The position numbers were made by a program, and so were the translations under genes. Positions 1 to 10,620 of a stretch of DNA of 35,912 bases are shown in pieces. The notes below the pieces were generated by a model that saw only the letters and a list, made by a program, of their open reading frames with translations, was not told where the DNA came from and did not search any database. This stretch comes from Emmonsiellopsis sp. PD_33 (taxonomy: Eukaryota > Ascomycota > Eurotiomycetes > Onygenales > Ajellomycetaceae), in NCBI GenBank assembly GCA_032988165.1, contig JANTQF010000356.1:1-35912 (forward strand), in the 5' to 3' direction. Position 1 is the stretch's first letter, and each line of letters opens with the position of its first letter.

Positions 1-2
1 CC

Positions 3-869
3 CCCCCCCCACCCCCCCCACCCCCCCCCACCCTCCCATCCCGCAAAAACATCTTCGACAACGACGCCTTTGACCGCCTCGCCATCTCCCCCTCCCAAAT
101 ACACTACGGCCGCGCCACAACAGACACAACAGCCGACTCCCTCCTCTCCGACAAAACCAGCAGCCACGGCGTGAACAAAGCCGCCATCCTCTCCGCGCTA
201 GCCGCCTTCGACTCCGACGACGACGAGCGCGACGACACCTACGACATCGCCGACGTCGGCGGCACCGTCGACTCCCTGCTCCCCGGCACAGACGCAGACG
301 CGGACGCCGACGCCGCCGCCCGCCGCGCCCACTCCCAACAACAACAACAACTCGAAACAAACGACGCAACCCTCTTCAAACTGTACAAATCCACCCCGGC
401 CGCATTCGCCCGCGACGCTACGACCCGCCGCTCGCAGCCGCGCGCTGCCCTGCGGAAAGAAACGGGCATGACCGATGAAGCGATTGAGGGGTGGGCGGTG
501 ATGTTAGGCCGGGACCCGAAACGGATGGGGAGGATGGAACACGCCTTTGCGCTCGGTGCTGGGCTGGGCGGGGGCGCAAGTGGGCAGCCGGAGTTGCCGG
601 CGACGGCGTATCGGCGGCCGGCGGGGGAGGATGAGGGGGGTGAGAGCGGTTGGAGTGGTCGTGGTGGGAGGGGACGGGGGAGGGGAAGGGGAGGAGGAGG
701 TGGTGGAGGTGGAGGGCGTGGTAGGGGAGGTAATGTTGCGGGACCGTCTGGGGATCACGAGACGGCGGTTGCGAGGCAGAGGAAGGATGCGAGTAAGGGC
801 AGTCGGGCGAATCATAATCGGAGGGATCAGAGGGCGAAGAAGATGGCGAGGGGGGGAATGGGGGTGTAG
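3..869 (+). CDS. CUE3: CUE-domain protein Cue3/ASCC2-like, C-terminal part (5' end outside window)
   Basis: The frame is open from the first bases and ends at TAG 867-869, so only the C-terminal ~288 residues are here. Visible in order: a proline run, the stretch NIFDNDAFDRL, an acidic motif LSALAAFDSDDDERDDTYD followed by DVGGTVD, a Gln run, the helical segment TGMTDEAIEGWAVMLGRD, a Gly/Arg-rich (RGG-like) stretch, and a basic tail with NHNRRDQRAKKMARGG. This matches the C-terminal half of fungal Cue3 (Rqt3, the ASCC2 relative). From family knowledge, Cue3 binds ubiquitin through its CUE domain and acts with the Slh1 helicase in the ribosome-quality-control trigger complex that splits collided ribosomes. 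The CUE domain itself would lie upstream of the window, so the name rests on the tail. No intron is needed. The sense strand changes from C-rich to G-rich near position 470. Confidence 0.72.
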   Translation, partial: PPPPPPPPPTLPSRKNIFDNDAFDRLAISPSQIHYGRATTDTTADSLLSDKTSSHGVNKAAILSALAAFDSDDDERDDTYDIADVGGTVDSLLPGTDADADADAAARRAHSQQQQQLETNDATLFKLYKSTPAAFARDATTRRSQPRAALRKETGMTDEAIEGWAVMLGRDPKRMGRMEHAFALGAGLGGGASGQPELPATAYRRPAGEDEGGESGWSGRGGRGRGRGRGGGGGGGGGRGRGGNVAGPSGDHETAVARQRKDASKGSRANHNRRDQRAKKMARGGMGV

Positions 870-1284
870 AGGACTCGTTGGGTTGTGCCCCTGGGTTGTG
901 CCCTGGGGGATTGTTTCTGTAGTGGCCATCGCTGCATCGAGGATGGATTTCCTAGTGGACGATATCATTGACTATATAATTATGTCTAATTTATGTATAT
1001 ATCTTCAAGAGTCTTGTCGTATCTACATTGACGAAGCGTATCTACATGAGCATCATGTACAGCAAGCATAGTACTCAAAACGGCAGGTCAAACAATTGCA
1101 GATGGCGGGCTCAAGACATCAAAAACCCAGCCCAAACCCAAATCTAGACCCAAACCCGTAAACTAGGAGAGATTAGAACAGCAAGGAAACACCCAAGAGA
1201 ATCCAAAAAACACAAAAAAAAATATATGAAACAAATCAGCCGAAATCAAAAGCCATGCTGTACTTATATCTCAATAGAAACCAA
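870..1284. other. convergent 3' intergenic region
   Basis: This 415-base gap separates two stop codons facing each other (Cue3-like gene on +, desaturase on -). It holds A/T-rich 3'-UTR-like sequence, a run of CCCAAACCC-type repeats near 1120-1160 and an A-rich stretch near 1205-1225. No gene is supportable. Confidence 0.6.
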
Positions 1285-3084
1285 TCATTGTACATGCGCA
1301 TGCGCATTTCCGTGTCCATGATGGTCGCTAAACGCCCCCAACCCCTCCCCCGCAATCTTCCGCTGACATTCCGCAAGCAGTTTCGCCTGCTTCGCCACCT
1401 CCCCCAAATGCCCAATGACCTCCTTATTCCCATCCAGGAACGAGAAAATCGCATACGGCACCTCCACCTCCTTGCAAAATTCCATGACTAGCTTCTGCGC
1501 CCTGCGCAGGTTATGGCGTGGCATGCGTGGGAACAAGTGATGGATGGCCTGGAACTGCAGACCGCCGTGGAAGAAATCTAACCACTGTGGGCAATCAACG
1601 TCCATTGTTGTGCGAAGCATCTTTTGCGGGAATGATTCATTGGTGCCGAGGTCGGCTGTGGACATTGCGAAGTGGGAGAGTGTGATTTGCAGGTGTAGTG
1701 GTGCCTGGAAGATGTGGCTGAAGAAGATGAAGAGAAGGCGGGATTGCCAGGTGGGAATGCAGCTGTAGACAATGCCATAGCCATACCAGAGCCAGAAAAA
1801 GAATTGGCCGCCGATTTCAAACCATCGGTGCCACCAGGCAGGGCCTTTGCGCGGTGCTTGGCCAGAGAGGAGGTATTCCCAGCTGAGACGGTAGAGGTTG
1901 AAGCGGCCGAAGCCAAGGATGGGGTAATACAAGTAGTGCTGATAACGGATGAGGAATTTGGCAACGGGGTCGTAAGTCATTATACGGTTGTAGTAGGTGC
2001 TCTTGAGGCTGTCGAAGAAGCGATGGGAAACAGCGAAGAACGGGATGTGCTCAATGTCTGGGTCATGTTCAGGGGAATTGGTGACAATGTGGTGGACATT
2101 ATGGCTGCGTTTCCACCACCCAAGGCTGAGGCCGCCAATGTAATCAGCGATGATTATACCGATTACAGTGTCGGCGTGGAAGTTGTGCGTTATGCCCATG
2201 TGGCCGGCATCATGGGCGGTGAACACTAGTTGGTGCCACATACACCCCATGAATACACCGGAGACTCCGTACCAGCCATGGTGAAGGGCGTATAGTGATA
2301 AGGAGAATAGGAGAATGTATCGCGATATTTCGACCATGTACGCAAAATAATTACAGTCGAATAAACCTTCGGCCTTCATGCGGCCTAGGAGAGCACGGTA
2401 TTTCTGGATAATGAAGTCCTGACTTTCAGCGTCCGGAGAAGGGTATTTAGCAAGATCCATGACGATTTCTTGCTGCGTTCGTGCATCCAGGAAGAGTGGC
2501 CGTGCCTTTGATTCAGAACCGGTTGCGGGAGATGGGCTAGGATCTTTTGACGAAACAGAGGACGTGGAGGAGCTCGGGCCCCTGAGCCTCGCGTCGCCTT
2601 CGATGGGTTCAAATATTGGCGATGGGGGATCCGAGACGTCTTGATCAGTAGAGTCTTCAGAATCACCATCGTTCGTTTCAATCTCATCCTCAGTGTATTT
2701 CCGGAATTTACCTCCCTGAATAGGAGGGAGGAAGTTCGTCCAGCGGCCTTCAATCCGTCCAATCTGAAACGAATTCATCCGTTGCCGCGCCTCGGGAGAA
2801 TGTAAACTATACAAGTGTCAGTTGCTGCTCGCGGGTTAAGCACGGTAAGACACTACATACGCAGTCAGCTCGTCGGTAGCATCCCTTCCAACCATATGCT
2901 TCATAGCTAGCTGCCCCCCTGGATGGAACTTTAGATAGGCGTCGACCTTCAACACCTTTCCATCCAGGATCACAATGTGACTACCATCAGCAATGAGCCC
3001 TTCTATCTGCCGCCGGGTGAACAGTGTCTCATTCCGCTTCACTGGGAGAGTAGGCGTTGGCTTCGAAGCCTCGGGGGATCCCAT
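1285..3084 (-). CDS. Delta8 sphingolipid (long-chain base) desaturase with N-terminal cytochrome b5 domain
   Basis: Spliced model: exon 1 at 3084-2861 and exon 2 at 2806-1285, with a 54-nt GTATGT...TAG intron, giving 581 aa. Residues ~20-80 form a cytochrome b5 domain with heme motif HPGG (54-57); the intron lies just before the likely second heme ligand, His77 in LHSPEA. A low-complexity Ser/Pro/acidic linker follows (~115-180). The membrane desaturase domain then carries three histidine boxes: HDAGH (~273-277), HNVHH (~310-314) and QAIHH (~494-498). The Gln in the third box and the fused b5 are typical of front-end desaturases. In fungi this architecture is the ER enzyme that adds the Delta8 double bond to sphingoid bases for glucosylceramide. 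The first ATG in frame with good length is 3084. The tail is His-rich. A front-end fatty-acid desaturase is the main alternative. Confidence 0.9.
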
Positions 3085-3923
3085 GGTTAGCAGCTGGGAA
3101 GTACGCGGGGGCCGCACTCAGCGGGATGTAGCGAGGGATGCGACAATGAAGGAATTGCGGGTTCGAGGAAGCGAGAGCTGGGCGGCGGAGCAAACGAAAG
3201 TTGTGCTGGAAACCATCGGGACCCCAGACGAAAGAGCGACAAGCAAACAGACGGAGATGTCGGGAGGATGTTGAGGTGAGGTTGGTGATGTTGATGCCGG
3301 AGGTTGCGTAGAAGCCGCATCATGTGATTCTCGGCGCAATTGTTCCGGCCGCCGAGCACTCGAACCCCGCCGCATCCTTCTGGCATTTGATATCTCGTCA
3401 ACTTCGAACTTTGCATTGAGAACGGTCTACGGTGTTGTCTTTACGCTATTATGTCTGCTATCAGAATACCTAGTCTTTCGCCTGTCCGGCTAACCTTTTC
3501 AGACAGATATAGACACTGTGATCAATTGACCCATCCAGTATTTGGGACACTGATCAGCTTGTCCTGTTGAGAAACAGCCTCGCTCCCCAACCGATTTGGA
3601 GGCGTCAATGACGGTTCAGAGATGGCATCTTGTCCTCGTCCACATCCATAGCATGGACAGGACCAGGCAAGGATCTGTATGCATTACCTCGCACGACAAA
3701 TGTACAACGCATGTCCTTTGGTGGAGACGGCATCCGTGGGCCTTGTTACGCTAAACCGGGCGCTCAACTTTAATGCAGCTTACAAGGATATGAAGGGGAT
3801 GTTCGATGAGTTTCAGTTTGTGGGGATCTATGAGACAGTAGGGGGCGGAGTCATGGTGCAAAAGCGAGGCCGAAGAGAGATGAGATGGCAGAATCTCCTG
3901 CCCTGGACAAAACCACAGCTCCC
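3085..3923. other. intergenic region: desaturase promoter and JEN gene 3' flank
   Basis: About 840 bases lie between the desaturase start (transcribed leftward) and the stop of the carboxylate-transporter gene. The part next to 3084 should hold the desaturase promoter and 5' UTR. No TATA box or named binding site stands out. A 98-codon ORF at 3679-3975 (+) has no recognisable motif and runs into the 3' end of the neighbouring gene in antisense; I do not call it. Confidence 0.5.
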
Positions 3924-5725
3924 CTACACCTTTTCAGCAATTCCATCAGCGCCAGCACTCCCCTCAACCCGCTGAGCATGCTCCACCTCACTCTTCTCCT
4001 CATTCCCAGCCCCTTGATCTGCCCCTCTACTCTCCTCTGTCTGCTTCAGCACCAGATTTGCCCGCTCCTCTCCAATCTGCTCCGGGCTCAACCCCTGACT
4101 CTGCAACCGATACATCTGCATCGACTGCTCTGCCTCCTCCTCCCGTTCCTCCTGAGACATCTCAGGCCCCAAAAACAGCAATATGAACATATACGCCCAA
4201 ACCGCTCCCATGAAGATTGCAATAACCTTGCCATAGTTGAACCGCTTCATGCCCCTCGCGCTGTCTGGCAGCGGATACTGTTCTCCAATTGTGGACTGAA
4301 TAGTCGCTGAGGCCGAAGAGGCGAGATTGCCTAGTTGATAGGTAAGCCCGACCAACAGGCCGCGGAGGGCCGGGGGCGAGAGCTCAGAGAGGTGGATTGG
4401 GATTGGCCCCCAAACGCCACCGACGAAGAACTGCTGGAAGAAGGCAGTGGCAATGAGTGCGTCAGAGCGGGGCAGCATGTACGCGGGGATCAGGGCGCCG
4501 CCAAAGATGCAGGATACAAGCATTGTGAGGCGGCGGCCGAACAGAGTGCTTATATAGCCGATGGTGGCGCCGCCGAACAGAGACCCAAGTTGGCCTACCA
4601 CAGTGATTATGGTGGTGGTTGTGGGCGACTTGCCGACCTGGTCTTTGAGGAAGGTCGGGTAGAAGTCCTGGCTTCCGTGGGAGCAGGAGTTGAAACCTGT
4701 CATGATCACGACGAGGTAGACGAAAATCACCCAGTTGTCTTTCAGGCCGCTGCCTGCTTCGCGGAGGAAGGCCCGGAGACTTATGTTTTTGCCTTCGGTA
4801 GAGTCGACTCTGGCGCGGGCTTCTCGTTCGGCCTTCATGGCTAAGAAGTGGTTGGTTTCTGGCATGTACCAGCGGAAGATGATGATGAGGATGGGTGGGC
4901 CAGCACCGAACCAGAACAGGCTGCGCCAGCCATGGGTGGGGACGAATGCGCGGTAGAAAATTGCCGCAAGGAGATAGCCAGTTGCATATCCTCCTTCAAA
5001 TACGCCAGATAGAAGCCCTCTTGCTTCATATGGAAGGTCTTCAAGCGCCGTTGCTGCTGCAGGTCCGAAAAGGCCTGAGGATTGAAAACATTAGAAACTG
5101 GCGGGATGGGTCAAAGATATAGCTCGCGAGTTTCCACACTTACCCCCCATAGCAATGCCATATAAAGAACGGACACCGAGCAATTGAGGTAGGTTGTTGC
5201 AGAATCCAGAAGCCAGCTCTAGCACCACAAAGAGAGCCAGGTTGATAATCATCGGCCATTTTCTTCCATAACGATCTGCGAAGAGCCCGAAAATGAGGGC
5301 GCCCACAGAACGAAGCATCAATGTTACTGTTAATCCCTAGTTGAGAACTGTGACTTAGCAGGGAAGCGACCAGGGGGTCATGGATGGAAGCTGGGATTAA
5401 CTCACCCACGAGACAGCCGAATTCAGGACGGCGAACTCTTGGGCAATCTCCGTGACACAAAGAGATACAGTGAAGAAATCAAAGGCATCCCAGGTCCATC
5501 CAAGGAATCCGACAGAGAACATAAGCCATTGGTGACGATTGAGCTCACGAAGAATGTGATAAGGATTCTTCAATCGGGTCTATGGCACGATGTTAGAGCA
5601 ATCAACCCATGCTTTATGATTCTTCCCCATACCTTCGGAGGTTTCAGACTCGTAACACGAGTACTGAAGTACCTGGCCATCTGGCTGGGGGAATAAAACC
5701 ACCCGGCAGCCATATGGTTCCTCAT
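3924..5725 (-). CDS. JEN-family carboxylate/H+ symporter (MFS)
   Basis: Spliced model of four exons: 5725-5633, 5579-5406, 5336-5144 and 5074-3924, giving 536 aa. All junctions keep phase. The family signature NxxSHxSQDxxxT is present as NSCSHGSQDFYPT (~282-294). The MFS loop DRYGRKWP and the paired stretches WTWDAFDFFTVSL and GIAMGGLFGPAATALED also match Jen1-type permeases. There are about 12 hydrophobic segments and a long charged cytoplasmic tail. Jen proteins take up lactate, pyruvate, acetate or dicarboxylates with protons at the plasma membrane and are usually glucose-repressed; CreA-like GCGGGG sites upstream (6165, 6288) fit this. Start chosen at ATG 5725 (MRNHMAAGWF); the internal ATG at 5713 matches the usual family N-terminus (MAAGWFYSP) just as well. 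The exact substrate cannot be read from sequence. Confidence 0.9.
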
Positions 5726-6097
5726 GATGGGCCGCGACTGTGAATAGACACCCAATTGTCACGGATGAGTGTATTAATCGCCGGGAAATAAATCGAAGCA
5801 GAGAGCTATACTATTTCAGCATTCCCGAAAATGCGGAGGGGACACGGCCAGCATCTCCCTTTTAAGTATCCGGACGAATAGCCGATCGTGCATCGCTCCC
5901 TCGTTATATACCCCTCTGAAATGGGGGACAGAGAGATCTTATTCGCGAGCAGGGTTTGCCGTTGCCAACATACATAGATGACTGTATGGTCTGCATTGCC
6001 GAGATAAGAATACCGAGAGGGGGTCTGTCTGCTCGGTACAGAGATTGGCTTGCAGAGCGCTACAGAGTTCAACCGGCACCCGCCGGTGGGTTTTATT
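5726..6097. other. JEN gene promoter / 5' flank
   Basis: This region runs from the JEN start codon to the left edge of repeat locus A. It should contain the 5' UTR and core promoter of the leftward carboxylate-transporter gene. A GCGGAG sequence near 5833 fits the loose CreA consensus SYGGRG. A frame open at 5956-6204 (+) shows no family features and is not called. Confidence 0.4.
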
Positions 6098-6164
6098 TTA
6101 TAGATCTGCGAGTGAAACCAACGAGTCTTTCTCCGCGGTCGGCTAACACGCAACAGTGTTCTGT

Positions 6165-6170
6165 GCGGGG
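6165..6170 (+). promoter_or_regulatory. CreA/Mig1-like site (GCGGGG)
   Basis: A GCGGGG hexamer matches the fungal carbon-repressor consensus SYGGRG. It lies about 440 bp upstream of the JEN transporter start, and a second copy occurs at 6288-6293. Fungal JEN genes are commonly repressed by glucose through CreA/Mig1. The site is short and occurs by chance often, so binding is only inferred. Confidence 0.35.
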
Positions 6171-6287
6171 TATGGGGGTATGGGGGTATATATGGGGGCA
6201 ATGAGACCGGGATGTCCATCCTGGTAATGGTAGAGCTAACGCAATGCTTAAGCGCCTGGTAACTCTGTGCTTGGGGGACGATGATAG

Positions 6288-6293
6288 GCGGGG
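6288..6293 (+). promoter_or_regulatory. CreA/Mig1-like site (GCGGGG)
   Basis: Second GCGGGG in the JEN upstream region, 123 bp from the first. Paired sites are typical of functional CreA targets, but both lie inside the left part of repeat locus A, so they may have arrived with the inserted sequence. Confidence 0.3.
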
Positions 6294-6728
6294 AGTTTGG
6301 GGGTGTTTATATAAAAGCAGGACTGGTTAATGTATTATTTCCCGACAAGATAGTTAACTCCTTTCTGCTTCTCCCAGACACAACTCCATTTCCGTAGATG
6401 TAGGTATGGAATACGCAATGCACACAAACTTCTCAGTGTGCAAGTTTAATGTCGCCACTGAAATTAATCAGGAGAGGTTTAACTATGTACCTAGGTACCC
6501 CGTAGTCTTCGATGTAACTATAGAAGTCACGTGAGGCCGTCACTATCAATTGGAACCTCCCGCTCCGCAGTCACTCCTCCTATGTATTCCTCCTATCCTC
6601 TTCACCAGGAACTGAAAACAGAGTCACTCTTCCTACGACTCGCTGTATCCAAAGTAAGTGTCTACTATTAGTATAGTTCCTTCTCCAGACCATGTTATGT
6701 TGTTTTGTTTCCCCCTCATCTGTCTCTC

Positions 6729-6815
6729 TTCTTCTTCTTCTTCTTCTTCTTCTTCTTCTTCTTCTTCTTCTTCTTCTTCTTCTTCTTCTTCTTCTTCTTC
6801 TTCTTCTTCTTCTTC
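6729..6815 (+). repeat. (TTC)29 microsatellite
   Basis: Twenty-nine uninterrupted TTC units. A shorter TTC run sits at the matching place in loci B (6 units, 12071-12088) and C (about 8-9 units as GAA on +, 26193-26218). In the other frames it would encode poly-Ser or poly-Leu. Confidence 0.95.
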
Positions 6816-6968
6816 TCTTCGGCCAACCATCACTGTGGTCTGCCAACATGAAGACTGAACATTGTCATGTTGTTTTCCCCCTTATCTGTCTCTCTTCTTC
6901 TTCTTCTCTTTGGCCAGCCAGCCATTAAGATGATCATCGAACCCCCCCCCCCCGCCCCCAGCACAGTT

Positions 6969-7160
6969 ATGGATTGCTGCAGCATCAAACTAGTCATTAC
7001 AGTTGCTAACTTTGCTATTCCTACCTTTCTCATATGTATCACCAATTTTTTGCTGTATGTGTGTTCTGATATTCTAGGTTGGATGATTACTGATGAGCCA
7101 AAACAGAGCTGTAACAAACCGTCGCTTTTATATGTCATTTCCAAAAGTCAATCAAGGTAA
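6969..7160 (+). CDS. small ORF of the DCC-TM-YVCSD family (copy A)
   Basis: A 63-codon ORF begins MDCCSIKLV, continues with one hydrophobic segment of about 20 residues, then LYVCSDILGWMITDEPK. The same layout (Asp/Glu-Cys-Cys, one helix, LYVCSD, T-D-E/K-P-N-Y) occurs in locus B (12141) and twice in locus C. The stop codon lies inside the intron-like GTAAGC module (7157), so if that intron is spliced the ORF continues downstream. No ribosomal or expression evidence exists here. Function unknown; a one-pass membrane or secreted peptide is the best structural reading. Confidence 0.35.
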   Translation: MDCCSIKLVITVANFAIPTFLICITNFLLYVCSDILGWMITDEPKQSCNKPSLLYVISKSQSR

Positions 7161-7199
7161 GCTGGCTCTCCTAACATTAAGTGAGGATAAGGCTGACAG
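7157..7199 (+). repeat. repeated 43-nt intron-like module, copy A-i1
   Basis: Starts GTAAGCTGGCTCTCCTAAC and ends GGCTGACAG, with a CTAAC branch-like element. It is followed directly by ATGTGTTCCTGG. Modules of the same length and the same ends occur at 12340-12382 (+) and 25645-25603 (-). Confidence 0.7.
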
Positions 7200-7347
7200 A
7201 TGTGTTCCTGGTTGGAAGAGCTCTAAAAGGAGATAAAAAACATGCAAACTAAAAATTAAACTGAGCAGACAGAACTGTGTGACAACCAAGCTGTGATGCA
7301 ATGGGAGCAGACTGAATTCAGAACATTACTCATTGATATTCAAACTA

Positions 7348-7433
7348 GTAAGCTGGCCCTGCTGCCATAGAGCGCATGATTGTGGGGTTGATATTGAGAC
7401 TAACCACCTTGGAAATGTGTTTCTGGTTGCTAG
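7348..7433 (+). repeat. repeated intron-like module, copy A-i2
   Basis: Begins GTAAGCTGGCCCTGCTGCC, contains GACTAAC and the shared AAATGTGTTTCTGGTTGC stretch, and ends in TAG. It is closely similar to 25475-25399 and 25251-25189 on the minus strand. About 210 bp downstream of A-i1. Confidence 0.65.
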
Positions 7434-7692
7434 CCCGGACACAACTTGAACCCACTGCGCCTGCTGTGCCTGCTGTGCCTGTGAGAAGAACAAGGATCAG
7501 ACGTCAACGGACCCATCCATAGGAGTAATTACTGTGTAAGCAGCCTGCCCCCCCACTACCTCTCTCTGGTGCTGAAACACACGTCTTTCAGATTCTGCTG
7601 TCTTGGGTTTTTACTGCTCCTTGCTACCTGCTAGGACCGCCTTTGGTATCGCTTTCAGCTGGTAGGTTTCTGGAGTACTGAAGTCTCTTCAT

Positions 7693-10092
7693 ATGGAAGA
7701 CCCTCCCATGGTGAGTCTTGGCCACGTTTCTACGAATAGTATGGCGCATGCAGATCGAACATTCCGTGATGGAAGGAATTATATTTTGAGTCCCCAAGTA
7801 TTAGGCTGATATTTCAAAATAGACCCCCCTTTCGGACCTCGTCCAGCAATGGCTGGAATGGGATCAGGTGCGTTTGATCAACTACCACGAGCTCTCCATT
7901 TCTTACGGCTTCTCGACGTTGACGTATGAACTCACGTTAGGACCCCGAAACACTCGAGGAAATCCGCCGTCTCCAAAAGGAGAATGATGAAGATGAACTG
8001 GAGAAACGCCTCCGAAAACGTAGGTTTCTACCCTACACCTGCATTGAATCGGATTATCTCTGTGTTTCGTTATTTGCCCAGGCCAAGGTTTACCGGCTTG
8101 TGGGCGTTAATCATTCATGCTTGCTAATGAGCTACTACAGGTATCGAGTTTGGCACCGCCGGTTTACGGGGTCGTATGCAGGCCGGCTTTTCTTTTATGA
8201 ATGGCCTGACTGTGATACAAGCCTCGCAGGGCCTTGCCAAATTTATCAAACAGTCCCACCAGGGACCAGAGCCTGCGACGATTGTTATCGGGCGAGACGC
8301 ACGATACAATTCGAAGAAGTTTGCTGCCTTAGCTGCCAATGCTTTTGAGGCTGAAGGAATCCATGTGTTGTGGTATCAGAGCGTCTCCCCGACGCCCCTT
8401 GTGCCGTTTGGGGTGTTGGTTAAGGGTGCTTCTGCTGGTGTTATGGTTACCGCGAGTCATGTTAGTATACCGATTTTGCTGGATTATATCTTACATTCTT
8501 ACTGACTGTCTTGTTAGAATCCTGCGAAAGACAATGGCTACAAAGTGTTGAGTTGCCTCACATATTTTGCCTTTTTTATGTATATAGTTACTGATATAGC
8601 CTAGGTATTTTTCGAATGGTGCCCAGATCAATTCTCCCGTGGATTCCCAGATAGCCGAATTGATCAAGGAAAATTTGAAGCCGTGGCCATCTGCCTGGAA
8701 AACAGTTGATCAAAACCAGTTCCTGGGGTTGGATTCGCATGAAGAGATCACGGGGGCCTACTGCAACGCGGTCACTCAGTTTGTGGTGGGTGGTTACGCC
8801 TGATCATAATAGACTTCAATCACTAATCGACATAGAACTCAACTAAGACTGTCTCCGACCTCCCTCGGCCGTTTGTATACACCCCATTACATGGCGTTGG
8901 ATTTTCGACTATGTCCCGTCTTTGTCAGGGGCTGAGGATAAAGGACATGATAACGGTCGCTGAACAACAAGACCCAGATCCTGATTTCCCGACTGTGAAA
9001 TTTCCAAACCCCGAGGAAAGTGGGGCGTTAGATCTTGCCATGAAGACAGCAGACAGCGTGAGCAGAGACCTGATCATTGCCAATGACCCCGATGCGGATC
9101 GTCTTGCTGTGGCAGAGAAAGTGGAGTATGTTTACAGCGCCCCTTATTATTAATTGCTACTATGTTTACTAACTACCACATTTAGTGGTATTTGGATTAA
9201 ATTAACAGGGGACCAAGTTGGTGTCCTACTTGCTTCATACATGCTCGATACGATGAAAGCACAAGGTAAAATGGGCAAAAAAACCGCGATGCTTAGCACC
9301 GCAGTGTCTACCAGTATGCTGTCCAAAATGGGAGAGATCGAAGGCTTTTATTTCCAGGAAACCCTAACTGGATTTAAATGGCTCGGAAATGTTGCCAAGA
9401 AGCTGGAATCCGAGGGTTACGACGTGCCTTTTGCTTTTGAAGAGGCCCTTGGATATATGTTCCCCAAAGTATGCTATGATAAAGACGGACTTACGGCCGC
9501 CATGGTCTTCCTCGCCGCGGAAGCAAAATGGAGAACCCAGGGCCTCTCCCCTTATGCCAAACTTCAGCAATTATACCAAACATATGGGTATCACGAGAAT
9601 TTAAACACCTATTTTGTGTCCCCTGACACTCAGACTACAAAAAGCCTATTCGAAGCAATCCGCAATCGCTCGGACGAACAACGCAAAGTGGTCGGCTCCC
9701 TGCCAATCACCAGGTGGCGGGATATGACCGTGGGGTTCGATTCTGGCACAACAGATAACATCCCGCACCTTCCAATAGACTCAAGTAGCCAGATGTTGAC
9801 AGTCTGGTCGGAGCGGGGTATTCGGTTTACATTGAGGGGTTCGGGTACCGAGCCAAAGGTCAAAAGTAAGTAGCACACCCTGCTTATATTCTTGTTTATA
9901 TGGTTAGATATGCTTACACATATTGCCATAGTTTATATCGAGAGCTGCTGCGGCTCACATGAAGAGGCGGTAAAAGCCGTCTGCGATGCATTTTTAGCTG
10001 TATTGGAAGATTGGATCCGCCCTTATGCCCCGAACATGACATATGCTTCAAGACTGCCAACTTCTTCCGGACATATCCTCAGCGTGGACTAG
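7693..10092 (+). CDS. PGM3: phosphoglucomutase/phosphopentomutase (PGM3/PGM2-type alpha-D-phosphohexomutase)
   Basis: Spliced model of nine exons: 7693-7710, 7823-7867, 7941-8019, 8141-8460, 8518-8546, 8605-8785, 8836-9125, 9186-9865 and 9932-10092, giving 600 aa. The family motifs are all present: FGTAGLRGRM (~51), the catalytic serine loop TASHNP (Ser ~153; an intron falls between TASH and NP), the metal loop DPDADR (~308-313), the sugar-binding FEEALGY (~405-411) and the phosphate-binding RGSGTEPK (~538-545). This subtype resembles yeast Pgm3 and mammalian PGM2, cytosolic enzymes that interconvert ribose-1-P/ribose-5-P and, less well, glucose-1-P/glucose-6-P. It differs from the classical Pgm1/Pgm2 subtype. 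The start is the least certain part: the frame upstream of 7823 is closed by TAG, and a six-codon first exon (MEDPPM) ending in GTGAGT resolves it. The weak donor after exon 5 (GTTGAG) is also inferred from phase. Confidence 0.88.
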
Positions 10093-10620
10093 ATAGTCCA
10101 TTTAGTCAGACTCCCTTCCGACCGCTGGTATAAGTTATTATTATGTTTAACCATTCTGTTGCCAATATGATTATGTCAACCATGCAATTTCATCTTCTCC
10201 GCTACTACTTCTCCCCCATCTATGAATTCGATTCTAGAATTTTGCAATTCTACCCCCAAACGAAGCAAACTACATAGCCATTGATAAACGTGTCACAACT
10301 ACGGCACGGCTATTTGCATGTCAAAAAGCGGCACGTGGGTTCTTACTTCTGACCGTTTTTTAGGGCTTCCGTTCACTTTGACATTGGAATTTCGTTAGGG
10401 GTCGTACATGCACATAATGTCAGGCAACGAGGCAGGTCAACCATGTCGTGCTACTTCTTCAGTGTAAATTCGATGCAGCCTCACATTCTACTGCAGGCAT
10501 TTTATAAACGCGAACCTGCTGCTTGATGACATCTAGTCATCTTCCCTACACTCCGCACCGACAAAACCCCCCAAATCAGAATAGCCCACTCCAGCCTAGT
10601 CCTTGTCCCGCTCGCCCTTT
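10093..10620. other. intergenic region upstream of the 226-aa gene
   Basis: Contains the 3' UTR of the mutase gene and the promoter of the next + gene. A CACGTG-type E-box lies at about 10332-10337 (GGCACGTGGG). No other element is clear. Confidence 0.45.

Larger units (their letters stand above)
6098..7440 (+). pseudogene. repeat locus A: decayed copy of a dispersed small-membrane-protein family
   Basis: Locus A shares blocks, in the same order, with locus B (11.8-13.2 kb) and locus C (24.9-26.5 kb, opposite strand). In order: TATAGATCTGCGAGTGAAAC (6100-6119), a TTTCCCGACAAGATA block (6338-6352), a TATATAAAAG box (~6309), SSYDSLYPK coding (~6635-6656), the TTC microsatellite, an ORF starting MDCC (6969-7160), a 43-nt intron-like module (7157-7199), a reading frame resembling ELxKEIKNMQTKN interrupted by stops, and a second intron-like module (7348-7433). 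Stops break the downstream frame at least three times, so it cannot make the full product. I do not recognise the family. The locus ends only ~250 bp before the phosphoglucomutase start and begins in the JEN promoter. Confidence 0.6.

Noticed and set aside
1714..2229. 171-codon + frame inside the desaturase
   Set aside because: Antisense shadow of conserved desaturase exon; no independent features.
3679..3975. 98-codon + ORF (MHYLARQMYNACPL...) between desaturase and JEN gene
   Set aside because: No recognised motif, no intron or promoter support, and its 3' part is antisense to the JEN stop region.
6580..6928. Poly-Arg, poly-Glu, poly-Ser and poly-Leu ORFs
   Set aside because: They are frames of the TTC microsatellite and nothing more.
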